DNA of 64,000 nt from a bacterium (GTDB lineage: Bacteria > Armatimonadota > Zipacnadia > Zipacnadales > Zipacnadaceae): NCBI GenBank assembly GCA_030603495.1, contig JAUVXR010000001.1:1-64000 (forward strand), in the 5' to 3' direction. Below the pieces are notes generated by a model. That model had not been told where the DNA came from and ran no database searches. It saw nothing but the letters and a program-made list of their open reading frames with translations. Positions within the stretch are counted from its first letter, which is position 1. Every line of letters starts with the position of its first letter. Positions 35,552-44,665 of this stretch are shown piece after piece. A program made the position numbers and the translations under genes.

Positions 35552-36300
35552 TGCCGGCATAGCCCGTGCCCCACCTTAGGAGGACAAAGGCGAGCATGGG
35601 CGGGCGTCTCCCTGCACAGCAGCTTCTCCCTCTTGCACCCGCACTGCTGTCTCGTTCCTGCCTAGGTTCCCTTCCCATTTCCCAATCAGCCACATCCCCC
35701 AGCCAAATCTCGCTCACTCACAATAACCAGACAACATGCCATCCTGCTAACCAGTGCGTCAAAAACTCAGATTCAGGCCAGCCATTCAGGCCAGCCATAC
35801 CACAGATAGCCAATGAGCGTGGATGATGCCACGTTAGGCGCCCTGGATAGGGCCGCGCCGACGCATGGCTGAGATTCGATACGCAGCCCCACGATGAAGT
35901 ACGCAGTTTAAGATCTCCCGCCCAGCTCCGCCCGTAGCATCCTTCATGTCATATCCAAGATGTCTCAACCCCACCCCGCCTCGAGTGCCCTGTCTTGGGA
36001 GATGTCTCAAAGGTCTCTTCCTTGCAGCACAATCCTCAGCCCATGCTCGCCGCCATAACGCAGCCTGTCGCAGTGCGCTTTGGTATGCGCGAATGAAGCA
36101 TGTTTGGGAAGTTATTAGGGGAATCTCAGAACCTGTCCCTACACTTTCGTAAGTCACAAATACTGGATCGTGCCAGATAATCCATACCTCCACCACATTC
36201 TGCTGCCCATGCTCATCCCAGCCAGCTCTCGCTACGAATCCGATCTTGCAGCACTCGAGTCCGGTAACACCTCTACCTTTCGGCCATCACTCGATCTATC

Positions 36301-36334
36301 AAAAGAAGAGAGCCCGCTCTCACAAGCAGGCTCT
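36301..36334 (-). terminator. Intrinsic terminator after the 36346 gene
   Basis: Minus strand AGAGCCTGCT-tgtgag-AGCGGGCTCT followed by CTTCTTTT; the stem begins 12 nt after the stop codon of 36346-36630. Confidence 0.7.
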
Positions 36335-36345
36335 TCTCTGGCCAC

Positions 36346-36630
36346 CTATTTAGCCCTTGCATTTCTGGCTACAACTTGGTCGATCAGGTCAGATGCTTCT
36401 GTCTTGGTCATGTCGTCGTCAGACTCAACTCCCAGTATTCTCAAATAGGCTATCTGCTTCTCGGTTGCTTGCCCCTCATCATTGCGTCTTTCTTTTGCTA
36501 TCTGTTTCATGCGCCTATCCTTGGCCATCTCTTGCATTACGGCCACGGCGTAGTCCTCTGTTGGCACCCCATGATCAAGCAAGCACTGCCAAATCTCCCT
36601 GAGCTGCTCGGCATAATCTTGCATTTCCAT
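36346..36630 (-). CDS. Small protein with KQIAYLRxLG helix motif, 94 aa
   Basis: Start MEMQDYAEQLREIWQCLLDH (AAAAGGAGGT 7 nt before ATG; an upstream GTG is rejected). The C-terminal half ATEKQIAYLRILGVESDDDM, TKTEASDLIDQVVA is a recurrent short helical module (T-x-KQ-xx-YL-xx-LG ... MTKxEASxLI) found in many plasmid and phage-associated proteins. Single-gene unit with its own terminator. Possibly DNA- or protein-binding. Confidence 0.8.
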   Translation of the reverse strand: MEMQDYAEQLREIWQCLLDHGVPTEDYAVAVMQEMAKDRRMKQIAKERRNDEGQATEKQIAYLRILGVESDDDMTKTEASDLIDQVVARNARAK

Positions 36631-36736
36631 TTTAACCACCTCCTTTTAATGATTCATGTTTGGAGTTGCCTCCATCAGGCATGTGAATGCCTATGAATGA
36701 TTACCAACAGCAGCAGTTACCCGAGTCTCGAAGAGA

Positions 36737-36752
36737 CCGAAAAGCTTAAATG
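36737..36752 (+). promoter_or_regulatory. BRE/TATA-like box without a nearby gene
   Basis: CCGAAAAGCTTAAATG closely resembles the box at 21801. No ATG frame of note begins within 150 nt; the next plus-strand gene is at 36940. Between 36640 and 36939 I see nothing else except an SD-like AGGAGAGAAGGA right before 36940. Confidence 0.35.
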
Positions 36753-36939
36753 ACCGCAGGCGAGCTTGCTGAGAGGGGCTTGGTTTGGGTGGGCAGTGAA
36801 TCAGTAAGTGAGTCTGGAGGAAGTTGAGCGTGGGCGAAACTTCCCGGAAGATCTTTTATGCTTTTCGCCCCGCCAGGGGTCAGTGTCCTGGTTAACAGGT
36901 GTTTGGGCAGCGTTTAGTTAGATAGACAGGAGAGAAGGA

Positions 36940-37324
36940 ATGGCCCGAGAAGAGGGAAAACTGGCGGACGGCCTCCGCCTACTAGAGCCCAGCAAATATG
37001 ACCACAGTCTGGCTGCACCTGGGCTGGTGAAAGTCCACAAGAGCGCCTGCAGTATTAATATGTCTCTGGTGGACAGCGGAGAGGGTAGAATTGCCCGACA
37101 GCCAGGATCTGCCTGTCCTGACCATTTCCTTTGGCCTGCAGCCTCGGCCGACAGAGAAGGGCATGTTGATCATCCACTTGCACATGAAGGGCCAGGAGTT
37201 TGAGGATGAAAGCGAAGCACACGCCTTCTCGCAGCGATTTCTGGGCACGCCGCCACAACCACCAGGTGAGCTCTCGCCAGAAGAAGGAGCCCAACTCTTG
37301 TCCTACAATGTCTTTCAAGGCTGA
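36940..37324 (+). pseudogene. Frameshifted small gene
   Basis: A frame starting MAREEGKLADGLRLLEPSKY (GGAGAGAAGGA before ATG) reads sensibly to MSLVDSGEGR. The natural continuation LPDSQDLPVLTISFGLQPRP, then MLIIHLHMKGQEFEDESEAH, lies in the +1 frame and runs to a stop at 37322-37324. One indel near 37085-37092 would join them into about 128 aa. Either a real frameshift or a sequencing error. The product is not recognised. Confidence 0.5.
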
Positions 37325-37348
37325 AAACTGTGGTGGACGCCAGCAACT

Positions 37349-37579
37349 ATGATTACCTACTGGATAGTGAGATGGCTCTCCACGCCAGCCTCGCTACGAG
37401 CTACCGCTCGGCTACGTATTGCCTTGACCCGTCTCTACCCGAGTCTACATCCAATCCCCAAGAAATACCAAATACAAGGCCGCGCAGACGACTGTTGGGT
37501 TGTCGTATTGTGGGTGCCTGGCTACTTAGAGCAAGTTGTCCTGCGCCCTACCGGCCTATCAGTCATCTCTTTCTTGTGA
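37349..37579 (+). CDS. Small basic protein, 76 aa
   Basis: MITYWIVRWLSTPASLRATA, ending ADDCWVVVLWVPGYLEQVVL then RPTGLSVISFL. Protein-like composition with a plausible beta core, directly after the frameshifted gene in the same direction. No good ribosome site. Not recognised; may be spurious. Confidence 0.4.
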   Translation: MITYWIVRWLSTPASLRATARLRIALTRLYPSLHPIPKKYQIQGRADDCWVVVLWVPGYLEQVVLRPTGLSVISFL

Positions 37580-37587
37580 CCAGGCAG

Positions 37588-37602
37588 CAAAAAGTATTTA
37601 AG
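37588..37602 (+). promoter_or_regulatory. BRE/TATA-like box upstream of 37659
   Basis: CAAAAAGTATTTAAG shares the 13-mer AAAAGTATTTAAG with 21803-21815. It ends 56 nt before the ATG of the 371-aa gene, so that mRNA would carry a short leader. Confidence 0.4.
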
Positions 37603-37658
37603 AGGCACCTGCCTGATTCCTTCGGGGTTATACCAAGGCATAGCTCCGATCTTGGAAA

Positions 37659-38774
37659 ATGAATACCGCGGACTTCCCTGTAGCCGAATTGCACCAGGTG
37701 TTCAGTGAGACTAGGACGCTAGAGCAACTCGTGGACAGGCTTTCTCAGGTCTCCCAATATCTCCCACCCGAGAACAATATCGAAGAGCTTGTCCCTGGCA
37801 TTCTCGGCCTGTGGAGACACCTAGTCGCTACGAGGACTGATCCACACTTTTCGGGGACCTCGGAAAGTGTACCAGCATCCTTAGATACCCCTGAGCAGGA
37901 AACTGCTGGGTTTTCCCTAACCCATCAAATGCAGCACTTTCGGACCTTGAGAAAACGTGCGCTTCGTGGGACAGAAAGGTCAGGCTCAACGAGCGTACCA
38001 CCTGAATCTCTACCGGGCAATCGGGTGCAAGTGCGGGGGGCAACCTGTACTGTTCATGGAATTGTACACAACACGGGTCGGCGTGTGCTACTTGCGCCGG
38101 AATTAAAAAACTACATCAGCACCGCCATCAGATATAGCCACCAGCCTCGCAAAGGCGAAACGTACCTATGCGAGTCATCTTTTGCTGACCAATTTCATCT
38201 GGATCCGCACCACGAAATGGCTGACTCGAGCAGGTGGAAAGACTATGCGGCCCTTGAACGTACCGATGCTTCGTACTCGCATTTCTTTCCGGAGTATGCA
38301 CCTTTGGCTGGGGTTCTGGCGGAAGAACGTATCGCCGAGCGCTTACTCAGGAGGCTAGCTAGCGAGCACAAGCAACTATGGTCCCCTCTCATTCATTGTC
38401 TCAACCAGCCTTTGGCCAGTGTGAGCGACCTGGAGAGAGTTAGAGATCTCTACGCCTATATCGAGCTTCCACAGCCCCTTCAGACGGATTACCATAGATT
38501 TGTTATTCTGTGCTTGAAAGAGCTAGTATGCAAGCCTTCGTGGCGCCGGGAATATGTTCGCTGGTTGAGTTCTTTGTACCGAGCCAAACATATGGCTAGC
38601 CACGTTACAGAGTATATCCAGGAACATAATCTGCGCAGACTTCACATCCTCGTGGGACTTGCTCATGAATCATACATTGTATCTTTTCTCAATGACATGA
38701 ACTCTTACGGGGCAGGCGCACATGGTTGCTCAGTCAGCGGAAGCACTCATCAATCTCGCTGGAGCTCCGAATAA
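37659..38774 (+). CDS. Unknown protein, 371 aa
   Basis: MNTADFPVAELHQVFSETRT; predicted mostly helical and soluble. A small basic/beta patch sits in the middle (GNRVQVRGATCTVHGIVHNT) and a helical C-terminal half follows (ERIAERLLRRLASEHKQLW, LRRLHILVGLAHESYIVSFL). No motif recognised. Its 3' end overlaps the convergent 38734 gene by 41 bp, and the final residues (SVSGSTHQSRW) may be read-through past an ancestral stop. Confidence 0.6.
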   Translation: MNTADFPVAELHQVFSETRTLEQLVDRLSQVSQYLPPENNIEELVPGILGLWRHLVATRTDPHFSGTSESVPASLDTPEQETAGFSLTHQMQHFRTLRKRALRGTERSGSTSVPPESLPGNRVQVRGATCTVHGIVHNTGRRVLLAPELKNYISTAIRYSHQPRKGETYLCESSFADQFHLDPHHEMADSSRWKDYAALERTDASYSHFFPEYAPLAGVLAEERIAERLLRRLASEHKQLWSPLIHCLNQPLASVSDLERVRDLYAYIELPQPLQTDYHRFVILCLKELVCKPSWRREYVRWLSSLYRAKHMASHVTEYIQEHNLRRLHILVGLAHESYIVSFLNDMNSYGAGAHGCSVSGSTHQSRWSSE

Positions 38775-40449
38775 CCACATCCCAGCTAGCCTTCCAGGCC
38801 TCGCCTTCGCCTGGCAAGTCCACACCCTCTAATGCTCCCGCTATTTCTGGTTGCATCACCTTGTGGTCTGTGCTCGTGCTGTTCCCGAAGTCAGGGTGCC
38901 CGTCGAATACTTGGGCAAATGTCGTCCACCAGGCCCTGGTTGCTTTGTTAAGTTCCCGGAGCCAATCTCCAGGCTCTTTCTCACCGTTAGCTTGCTGGAT
39001 ACTCCATACGCTATTGCTTAGAGCTTTGGTGGTGACAGGATCTGTTACGGGTTGGCCCTCTGCTTCTAATGAACTCTTAACCTTATCACTTGCATGGGCG
39101 GCATTTACCTTTTGCAAAACCTGGTCGGTGGCTTCCTTGACTTGTTTGTAAGCCAGGCCTACACATTTGCGGATCATGTACGGCGCTTCCTCGGTTTGCC
39201 GTCCAGATTCCCTGGCTGTCTGCCACTGCCTGCGGAGCTCTTTTGGAGTAGGCTGATTTGATTTGCTTGCTTCCCTGCTTTCAACGTAGGGCAGATAACA
39301 CGGAATCCCTACTTGGCTAAGGGGCTGCGTCCGCTCTATGAAACCATCTGCCGCTCCTACGAGGGTTGCTTCATCGTCTGTGTCCCACATGTTCAAAGCG
39401 TCAGACAATACTCCCAGCCACTCTATCCGACACTGATTCTCGAATTCGGCGCATTCCACCATAAACTCAAATGATCTATCAATCGCCAGATAGTTAAGGA
39501 ATATTGCTGCACGGCGTTCTGTGAGCTCGATTTCTTCCGAACCAGTTCGTTGGCGCCAGAATCGTTCAGCGGCCTCCAGGTATGTGTCTACAAGGCGCTC
39601 TATCACGATACGGGGGCCCCACAGTTCTTGATCTGATGCAAACGCAGTCGTCACTGCGTCCTCGTCTTGGAATGCCGAGCGCATCCTGTTGCCATTTTGT
39701 GTCCAGCCACCAATTGGCGCCGCCGCCAGAATCGGTACTCTCCGCCTGATGGTCGAGCTCTGCGGTACAAACGGGATCGGGCCATAGCAGTACGGCGAGA
39801 CAGCAATGCTACTCTTATAGCTCATCGCGTAGCGCTCTAAGTCTTTAAACAGATTGGCAAGCGTCTTGTAAGCCAGCGAACGGGTGATTCCTTCTTGTAG
39901 GCAATTGAAGCGCATCTGTAGCAGTCTCAGTGTGTAGTTGATTAGGGCCAGGTCCCTAGCTACCTGAGCCGCTGCTAACGTGTCCACGACTTCGAATTCT
40001 ACCGCACGATGGGCTTTGTCCTGGCCTTTGAACTTGAGTACCAACCTGGCTAGACCGGAAGATAAGCTCTCTTCAGCTATCTCCCCAGGAAGATACAGAC
40101 GGACGCGATACCTCTTTTTTGTGCTCTCATCATGAATAACGCCATTCTGTGGTGAAATCATGCCGTGATCAAGCAGTATGTCTAAGCAGCGACTAATCCC
40201 ATGTGCAGATACGGTGCCCGCCAGGACTTGCTGCAACTGAGTAAATGAAATACCTTTTCTCGAGTTTCTCTCATCAATGAACTGTCGGGCGGTTCTGATC
40301 TTGGAGAAACTTAGCTCTGACTCGTCATCCGGCCTTTTCTCACGCTGCCCAACATGTTCATAAATAGCACAGGCAACGAAAATCTCTTCAGAAAACATCT
40401 GTGTAGGCTTCACTTGCTCAAATACGAAATCGCCGACTGGTGTGTCCAC
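38734..40449 (-). CDS. PRTase-associated winged-helix protein
   Basis: 571 aa. The N-terminus has a winged helix (about 55-120: ISFTQLQQVLAGTVSAHGIS, CLDILLDHGMISPQNG) ending in KKRYRVRLYLPGE. This resembles TRRYRPGEILRKG at the end of the winged helix in the nuclease-PRTase fusion at 51726. The remaining 430 aa are mostly helical, with no recognised catalytic motif. It starts with GTG overlapping the PRTase stop (TAGTG), so it is coupled to it. Confidence 0.75.
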   Translation of the reverse strand: MDTPVGDFVFEQVKPTQMFSEEIFVACAIYEHVGQREKRPDDESELSFSKIRTARQFIDERNSRKGISFTQLQQVLAGTVSAHGISRCLDILLDHGMISPQNGVIHDESTKKRYRVRLYLPGEIAEESLSSGLARLVLKFKGQDKAHRAVEFEVVDTLAAAQVARDLALINYTLRLLQMRFNCLQEGITRSLAYKTLANLFKDLERYAMSYKSSIAVSPYCYGPIPFVPQSSTIRRRVPILAAAPIGGWTQNGNRMRSAFQDEDAVTTAFASDQELWGPRIVIERLVDTYLEAAERFWRQRTGSEEIELTERRAAIFLNYLAIDRSFEFMVECAEFENQCRIEWLGVLSDALNMWDTDDEATLVGAADGFIERTQPLSQVGIPCYLPYVESREASKSNQPTPKELRRQWQTARESGRQTEEAPYMIRKCVGLAYKQVKEATDQVLQKVNAAHASDKVKSSLEAEGQPVTDPVTTKALSNSVWSIQQANGEKEPGDWLRELNKATRAWWTTFAQVFDGHPDFGNSTSTDHKVMQPEIAGALEGVDLPGEGEAWKASWDVVIRSSSEIDECFR

Positions 40450-41468
40450 TATGCCTCACCTACCAGTTCTATGGTTCTATCAACTACGCTGACCACTTCG
40501 TCCTGTAACAGGAAGTAACAGCAGCGCACAATCCGTTCATTGAAGCCTTGAAGTGCGACATTCATCCCTTCTTGTCTCAGTTCTGGGAGTGCTCTTCTAA
40601 GAAAACGGACCCCAAGCTGCAGGGATAGGTTGAAGTTGGCGCAATCCTGGCACAGTTCTGCCGAAGTAATTCCCCTAAAACGGTCCATGAAAGCGCAGAA
40701 TCTCACAGCAGGTGTTTCGCCAAAACACAGATTCGCTCGCGGCTCTTCTACCTCTTCCCGATAGAATGCCATCGGTACACAATGAATCTTCCCATCCCCC
40801 TCGACGTACAGACGGATCTTGACAACACCCTCTGGCACAAAATGGGACGGGGCCGCAATGCTCGCCGATATAGACTCGTTTGGAAACAGAGATGTATGGA
40901 GGACCCCTTCGTGAACTTGCCTAGCGGCGTAGTGCTCCAGCGTCCCAAACTCTCTCAGAGCCTGCCAAAACCGCTCAACTTCCAAGTTATCGCAACCGAG
41001 TTGTAAAACGACATGATCGTAGTCCAGGGGAAGACATGTCTCGTGGAGCAGTTCATTGAGGTCCGCTATCAGCAGCTGATAATCTCGCCCCCGAGGAATC
41101 TTCCAATAGCTCTTAGCGTAGTGGTCTGGAAGCAAGTGCAGTGGGACGTCTTCCCGGACCGCCAGCACAGCGACTTCGACCTTGGCGCCAACATTCTCCA
41201 GGAATGCCTTGGCCAAAGCTATCTGTCTGCCTGTTGCTATGGCGTCGTCCAGCACGACTATTTTCTTTCCTGCAAGTCCCCACCATGGATAGTAAAGGAT
41301 CTTGTCACACACAATAACCTTTTCAATGATTTGTGCCTCATCACCCACTGCGATGCGCAACAGTGCGAGGCCCTTCCGTCCCACAGCAAATATGTGGTCA
41401 AAGTCCTTTCTCAGGACCAAATCAATGAACTGCTGTATTTCATGTTCGAGCTCGCCGAATGCCTTCAT
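40449..41468 (-). CDS. Phosphoribosyltransferase with C-terminal Cys pair
   Basis: 339 aa. Type I PRTase core with the PRPP loop VVLDDAIATGR (71-81) preceded by HIFAVGRKGLALLR. The C-terminal half is not a standard hood; it carries ELCQDCANFNLSLQLGVRFL (CxxC at 273/276). The fusion protein at 51726 has the matching EQCLECSDFHGSVRLGAAFV, so this is a distinct PRTase subfamily. AGGAG plus ATGA overlap with the nitrilase gene. Substrate unknown; neighbours pyrE/pyrF suggest a pyrimidine or nucleobase. Confidence 0.87.
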   Translation of the reverse strand: MKAFGELEHEIQQFIDLVLRKDFDHIFAVGRKGLALLRIAVGDEAQIIEKVIVCDKILYYPWWGLAGKKIVVLDDAIATGRQIALAKAFLENVGAKVEVAVLAVREDVPLHLLPDHYAKSYWKIPRGRDYQLLIADLNELLHETCLPLDYDHVVLQLGCDNLEVERFWQALREFGTLEHYAARQVHEGVLHTSLFPNESISASIAAPSHFVPEGVVKIRLYVEGDGKIHCVPMAFYREEVEEPRANLCFGETPAVRFCAFMDRFRGITSAELCQDCANFNLSLQLGVRFLRRALPELRQEGMNVALQGFNERIVRCCYFLLQDEVVSVVDRTIELVGEA

Positions 41469-43183
41469 TGTTTGCTCCTGATACCAACGGCCCGAACTCG
41501 CCCTATCTTGTCTGGAAACTCTTCTACAAAAACCTGCACTATTGCCTCTGTCTCCGTCAATCCAGCCTCTTTTTTCCTTGCTATCCGGGCGATGACTTCT
41601 TCCTCAGAGCACTTCTGTAGCAATTCCCTTCGACATCGAGTCACCGACCAATCGTCTCTTTTACTCAAATCATGCTTGTCCACATACTGCCTTCGCACAG
41701 ACGTGTGGTTGACTTCCCTCTGGCGTTCTTTACACCACCCTATTCTGTCTGCCAGGCTCCGGTAGTCCGCGTGTTCCGGGCCGATTTCATCCGCGATTAG
41801 TGTCAAATACTTACTGAATTCGGACAGTTTGACGTACTGAAGCTCTTCCAATGTCTCGCCTGTCAGCGTTATCGCCCATGTGCGCACAAACCTATCCCAT
41901 GTCGATAGGTTCACATATTCCTCATTGGAGAATACAGAGCGCAGCCGGGACACCAGGACCTCGTTTCCAAGATATCGGGAAAAGAATGTATGAGCTTCTC
42001 GGCTGGCATACAACGCCATCCGTTCATCACTAAACCCGTGGGCCAACAGGTCGCCCAGCAAAGTCCGGTAAGTGATTTCCCTGCCGAACTTGTCCGGTAT
42101 CGTCTCTGAGTCGTAGTGCACAGGAATGAGAGCCACGGGACTGGTGGGCACGGGCTTTGGGACAAGCCCAAGAGTCCGATCGAGGTTCTGTCGTTCTGGT
42201 CTCGGGTCAACGTCCACTACTAGCATACCCTCGAATCCTGGGTCGAGGGGCCCATACATAGTGCCCTGACATCTCTCGTCGGTCAGCTGCTTGGTGTCGT
42301 ACCAGGCTATGAGTGTGCTGCATCCAAACTCTGCATTATTGGCGAAAACTACTGGCTTTTGCCATTTTTTGATGCTTATATCAAACATATCCCAGAATTC
42401 TTGTCCTGTCTTGACCCGCTCATCGCTGCTTGGCTTGGAGATTGGAGTTGAAGCAACCACCACGTGGAGTGGAAACTCCGGGCTCGAGTATTCGGCGCAG
42501 TCTGGCGGATGCTCATTGCACAGGAAGACAACTGTTTTGTACGCTCCTACCTGACATTTGAAGTGAAAGGGGCCCTTTCCTTTCTTCATGACGCGGGTTT
42601 CATACTGACTAGCATCTCTCTTGCCTCTAATGGCAGTATCGCCATCTGGTAAGAAGACCGGGCATAGGTTCTGCCGACGGTACTCCTCTTCGTCAATGGC
42701 AATACCTGCCTTCTCATAAGCGCCGTTTCTGATATCCTTGGCTCTGACATAGTGGGATCCCGCTATAATAGTCATTGGAGCTGCACGTGCCTTGCTCGCC
42801 GTATCCTGAAGACATCGGGCAGGTACGGAGAGTTCTGGGAAAACTACGAGATCGCAGCGCAAAAGTTTGCTCAAATCCAACACTTCTTGTACTCGTTCTG
42901 CAACCCAGTCTATGTGACTGTTCTCCACAACTTGTTGAGAGTCTGTCACCGCCTGTTCTACCTCTTCGTCCTGCAGGCCCCTGGCCCAGCATGTAATCGA
43001 GGAAGTTGGGGCCTTCCGCAGATTTTCCCAGCTATCCACCTCGCGGAGGGGATCAATGTAGCTTCCGGGTTCCTCCTCCACAGGAATCCATGGGATTGAC
43101 CTAAGCTGAGCAATCGCTACCCTGAGGTGGTTCTTTGATGGCTTTGCTAGTGGTTCCAAGCTTCCCGAATTCGCGTGCATCAT
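41465..43183 (-). CDS. Nitrilase-fold amidohydrolase, module A
   Basis: 572 aa. The C-N hydrolase triad is clear: Glu117 (VVFPELSVP), Lys188 (RGKRDASQYE) and Cys222 (VVFLCNEHPPD), at normal spacing. Substrate-loop insertions and a helical C-terminal domain of about 220 aa make it twice the usual length. The enzymes hydrolyse or transfer amide/nitrile bonds, for example amidating a product. Coupled to the PRTase by ATGA. A second, more diverged nitrilase-fold protein lies at 48967. Confidence 0.88.
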   Translation of the reverse strand: MMHANSGSLEPLAKPSKNHLRVAIAQLRSIPWIPVEEEPGSYIDPLREVDSWENLRKAPTSSITCWARGLQDEEVEQAVTDSQQVVENSHIDWVAERVQEVLDLSKLLRCDLVVFPELSVPARCLQDTASKARAAPMTIIAGSHYVRAKDIRNGAYEKAGIAIDEEEYRRQNLCPVFLPDGDTAIRGKRDASQYETRVMKKGKGPFHFKCQVGAYKTVVFLCNEHPPDCAEYSSPEFPLHVVVASTPISKPSSDERVKTGQEFWDMFDISIKKWQKPVVFANNAEFGCSTLIAWYDTKQLTDERCQGTMYGPLDPGFEGMLVVDVDPRPERQNLDRTLGLVPKPVPTSPVALIPVHYDSETIPDKFGREITYRTLLGDLLAHGFSDERMALYASREAHTFFSRYLGNEVLVSRLRSVFSNEEYVNLSTWDRFVRTWAITLTGETLEELQYVKLSEFSKYLTLIADEIGPEHADYRSLADRIGWCKERQREVNHTSVRRQYVDKHDLSKRDDWSVTRCRRELLQKCSEEEVIARIARKKEAGLTETEAIVQVFVEEFPDKIGRVRAVGIRSKQ

Positions 43184-43257
43184 AGATGCACCCCCATATT
43201 ATGGCACTGATGATTCAATCTTGGACTTTGGGAACTCCGCGTGTGAAAGTGGCTCAG

Positions 43258-43923
43258 TTATGGGTGAAAGCTGTAACCCCCGTCTTTGTGCCAGGTCTCA
43301 GGGTCCGCAAGGTAGGCCCTGATCGATTTGTGCTCCTCTTGTGTCAAGTACCCGCCACTCATGCCGAGAGTCAGGCACGTCTCCAAGTCTGATAGTCCGT
43401 GGAGTTGCACCCCAGCCTGCTGCAAGCGTCCAAGTCCGCCCTGCTGTCTATCGAATATGACGAGGCAGTCCGTCACTGAGCACTCGGCACCCCGAATTCC
43501 TTCGATAAAGGTGATTTTGCTCCCCCCATCAGTAATCAAGTCCTCACACAGTAGAACCGTTTTCCCTGATGGCAAGTGACCCTCTATTTGCGCCCCGACT
43601 CCGTGGCCTTTGGGCTCCTTTCGGACGTACACCATAGGCTTCCCAAGCCGGTCAGCTAGCCATGCAGCATATGGGATACCGGCAGTCTCTCCCCCTGCTA
43701 TGTAGTCTGCCTCGATTCCAACGTCTTCGTAGAGCCAGTGAGAACATCCAGTCACGATGCCGCGTGCCCACGGGTACGAAATCAGAACTCGGCAGTCTAC
43801 ATAAATTGGGCTCAGGTTGCCAGAGACAAGCCTGAAAGGCTCCTCGACTGAGACCTTGACTGCGGAAGTCTCCCACAGAAGACTTGAAATGGTGTCTCTA
43901 ACCTGCTCTCTCACCGCTGTCAC
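43258..43923 (-). CDS. pyrE: Orotate phosphoribosyltransferase
   Basis: 221 aa. OPRT signatures: YVRKEPKGHGVGAQIEG catalytic loop and the PRPP loop VLLCEDLITDGGSK. Converts orotate + PRPP to OMP. Start GTG at 43923 overlaps pyrF by 26 bp; a GTG at 43914 with GAAGG is equally good. The chromosomal copy is presumably elsewhere, so this is likely an accessory pair in the island rather than housekeeping. Confidence 0.92.
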   Translation of the reverse strand: MTAVREQVRDTISSLLWETSAVKVSVEEPFRLVSGNLSPIYVDCRVLISYPWARGIVTGCSHWLYEDVGIEADYIAGGETAGIPYAAWLADRLGKPMVYVRKEPKGHGVGAQIEGHLPSGKTVLLCEDLITDGGSKITFIEGIRGAECSVTDCLVIFDRQQGGLGRLQQAGVQLHGLSDLETCLTLGMSGGYLTQEEHKSIRAYLADPETWHKDGGYSFHP

Positions 43924-44665
43924 CTTCCGTTTCGAAATGCAATGCTATTTGGCAGAATGCTCCCGCGGCTTGGGTAACGTCGGCTGCCTTGTAGATACCG
44001 GAGCCGATTATGGCATACGCGGGGTGTCCCAATGTTGCGGCAAACGCCGTCTCGATATCGCCGCCCTGTCTTCCTATTCCCGGCAACAAGAAGCGAGGTG
44101 TTTGTATGGCCCCGCCAATCAACTTGGCATATTTCTCTACTGCACCAGGCCGGTTGCCAGGGACAACGAAATGAGTGACTCCTATATCAGCCGCAACTTT
44201 ATACATTCGGGCAGGGGCATCATCACTGAGGTACCCGCCGTCCTTCGACAAGTACCGAGGATGAGTCATCTCTCCGCCTACGATAGCTATCATGCCCTGT
44301 CCGATAATAGCGCGAAGCAGCGCCTCTTCTGTTTCTGGTCCTGCCTGAGGAAATACGATCGCGGCTGCGACTCCTGCCTCCTGCCAAACGCGCGTGAACT
44401 CTTCCGCAAGTTGAGGTATATCCGTGCCGGCCTTTTGATGATCATAGAGAATTGGCAGATTGGACTGCTCCTTTATTGCTCCAACAACATTGGCAAGTCC
44501 ATATGTTAGACCCAGAATAGCACCTACCTTGTACCCTACTATCCCATTGACGGTGCTTGTAGCTCCCACGAGCTTCGCGAGTTCGTCTAGGGTCTCCACG
44601 TCGCAAGCAGGAATGATTCCGTAGTCTCTCTCAAAGAGCCTTTCTTCGTTGTGTATTGCCTTCAT
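43898..44665 (-). CDS. pyrF: Orotidine 5'-phosphate decarboxylase
   Basis: 255 aa OMPDC barrel. IIPACDVETLDELAKLV opens the first strand, GYKVG holds the first Lys, and the catalytic charge network is YDHQKAGTDIP, a K-x3-D variant of the common DxKxxD. Phosphate-binding end: LLPGIGRQGG and AIIGSGIYKA. Makes UMP from OMP. GGAGG 6 nt before ATG; first gene of module A. Confidence 0.9.
   Translation of the reverse strand: MKAIHNEERLFERDYGIIPACDVETLDELAKLVGATSTVNGIVGYKVGAILGLTYGLANVVGAIKEQSNLPILYDHQKAGTDIPQLAEEFTRVWQEAGVAAAIVFPQAGPETEEALLRAIIGQGMIAIVGGEMTHPRYLSKDGGYLSDDAPARMYKVAADIGVTHFVVPGNRPGAVEKYAKLIGGAIQTPRFLLPGIGRQGGDIETAFAATLGHPAYAIIGSGIYKAADVTQAAGAFCQIALHFETEGDSGERAG

Larger units (their letters stand above)
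34441..36300. other. C-rich non-coding region of about 1.9 kb
   Basis: No frame here looks like a protein. The plus strand is strongly C-rich and G-poor between 34440 and 35240, so a minus-strand transcript would be G-rich. It contains a tandem array (34521-34660) and two copies of a double-hairpin element (35263-35352, 35457-35551). From 35834 to 36196 a minus frame exists (starts MVEVWIIWHDPVFVTYESVG) but its composition is not persuasive. It may hold an origin, a structured RNA or degraded DNA. Confidence 0.6.

Noticed and set aside
35834-36196. 120-aa minus frame MVEVWIIWHDPVF...
   Set aside because: No ribosome site, Arg-rich and lacking any motif or neighbour in line; treated as part of the non-coding tract.
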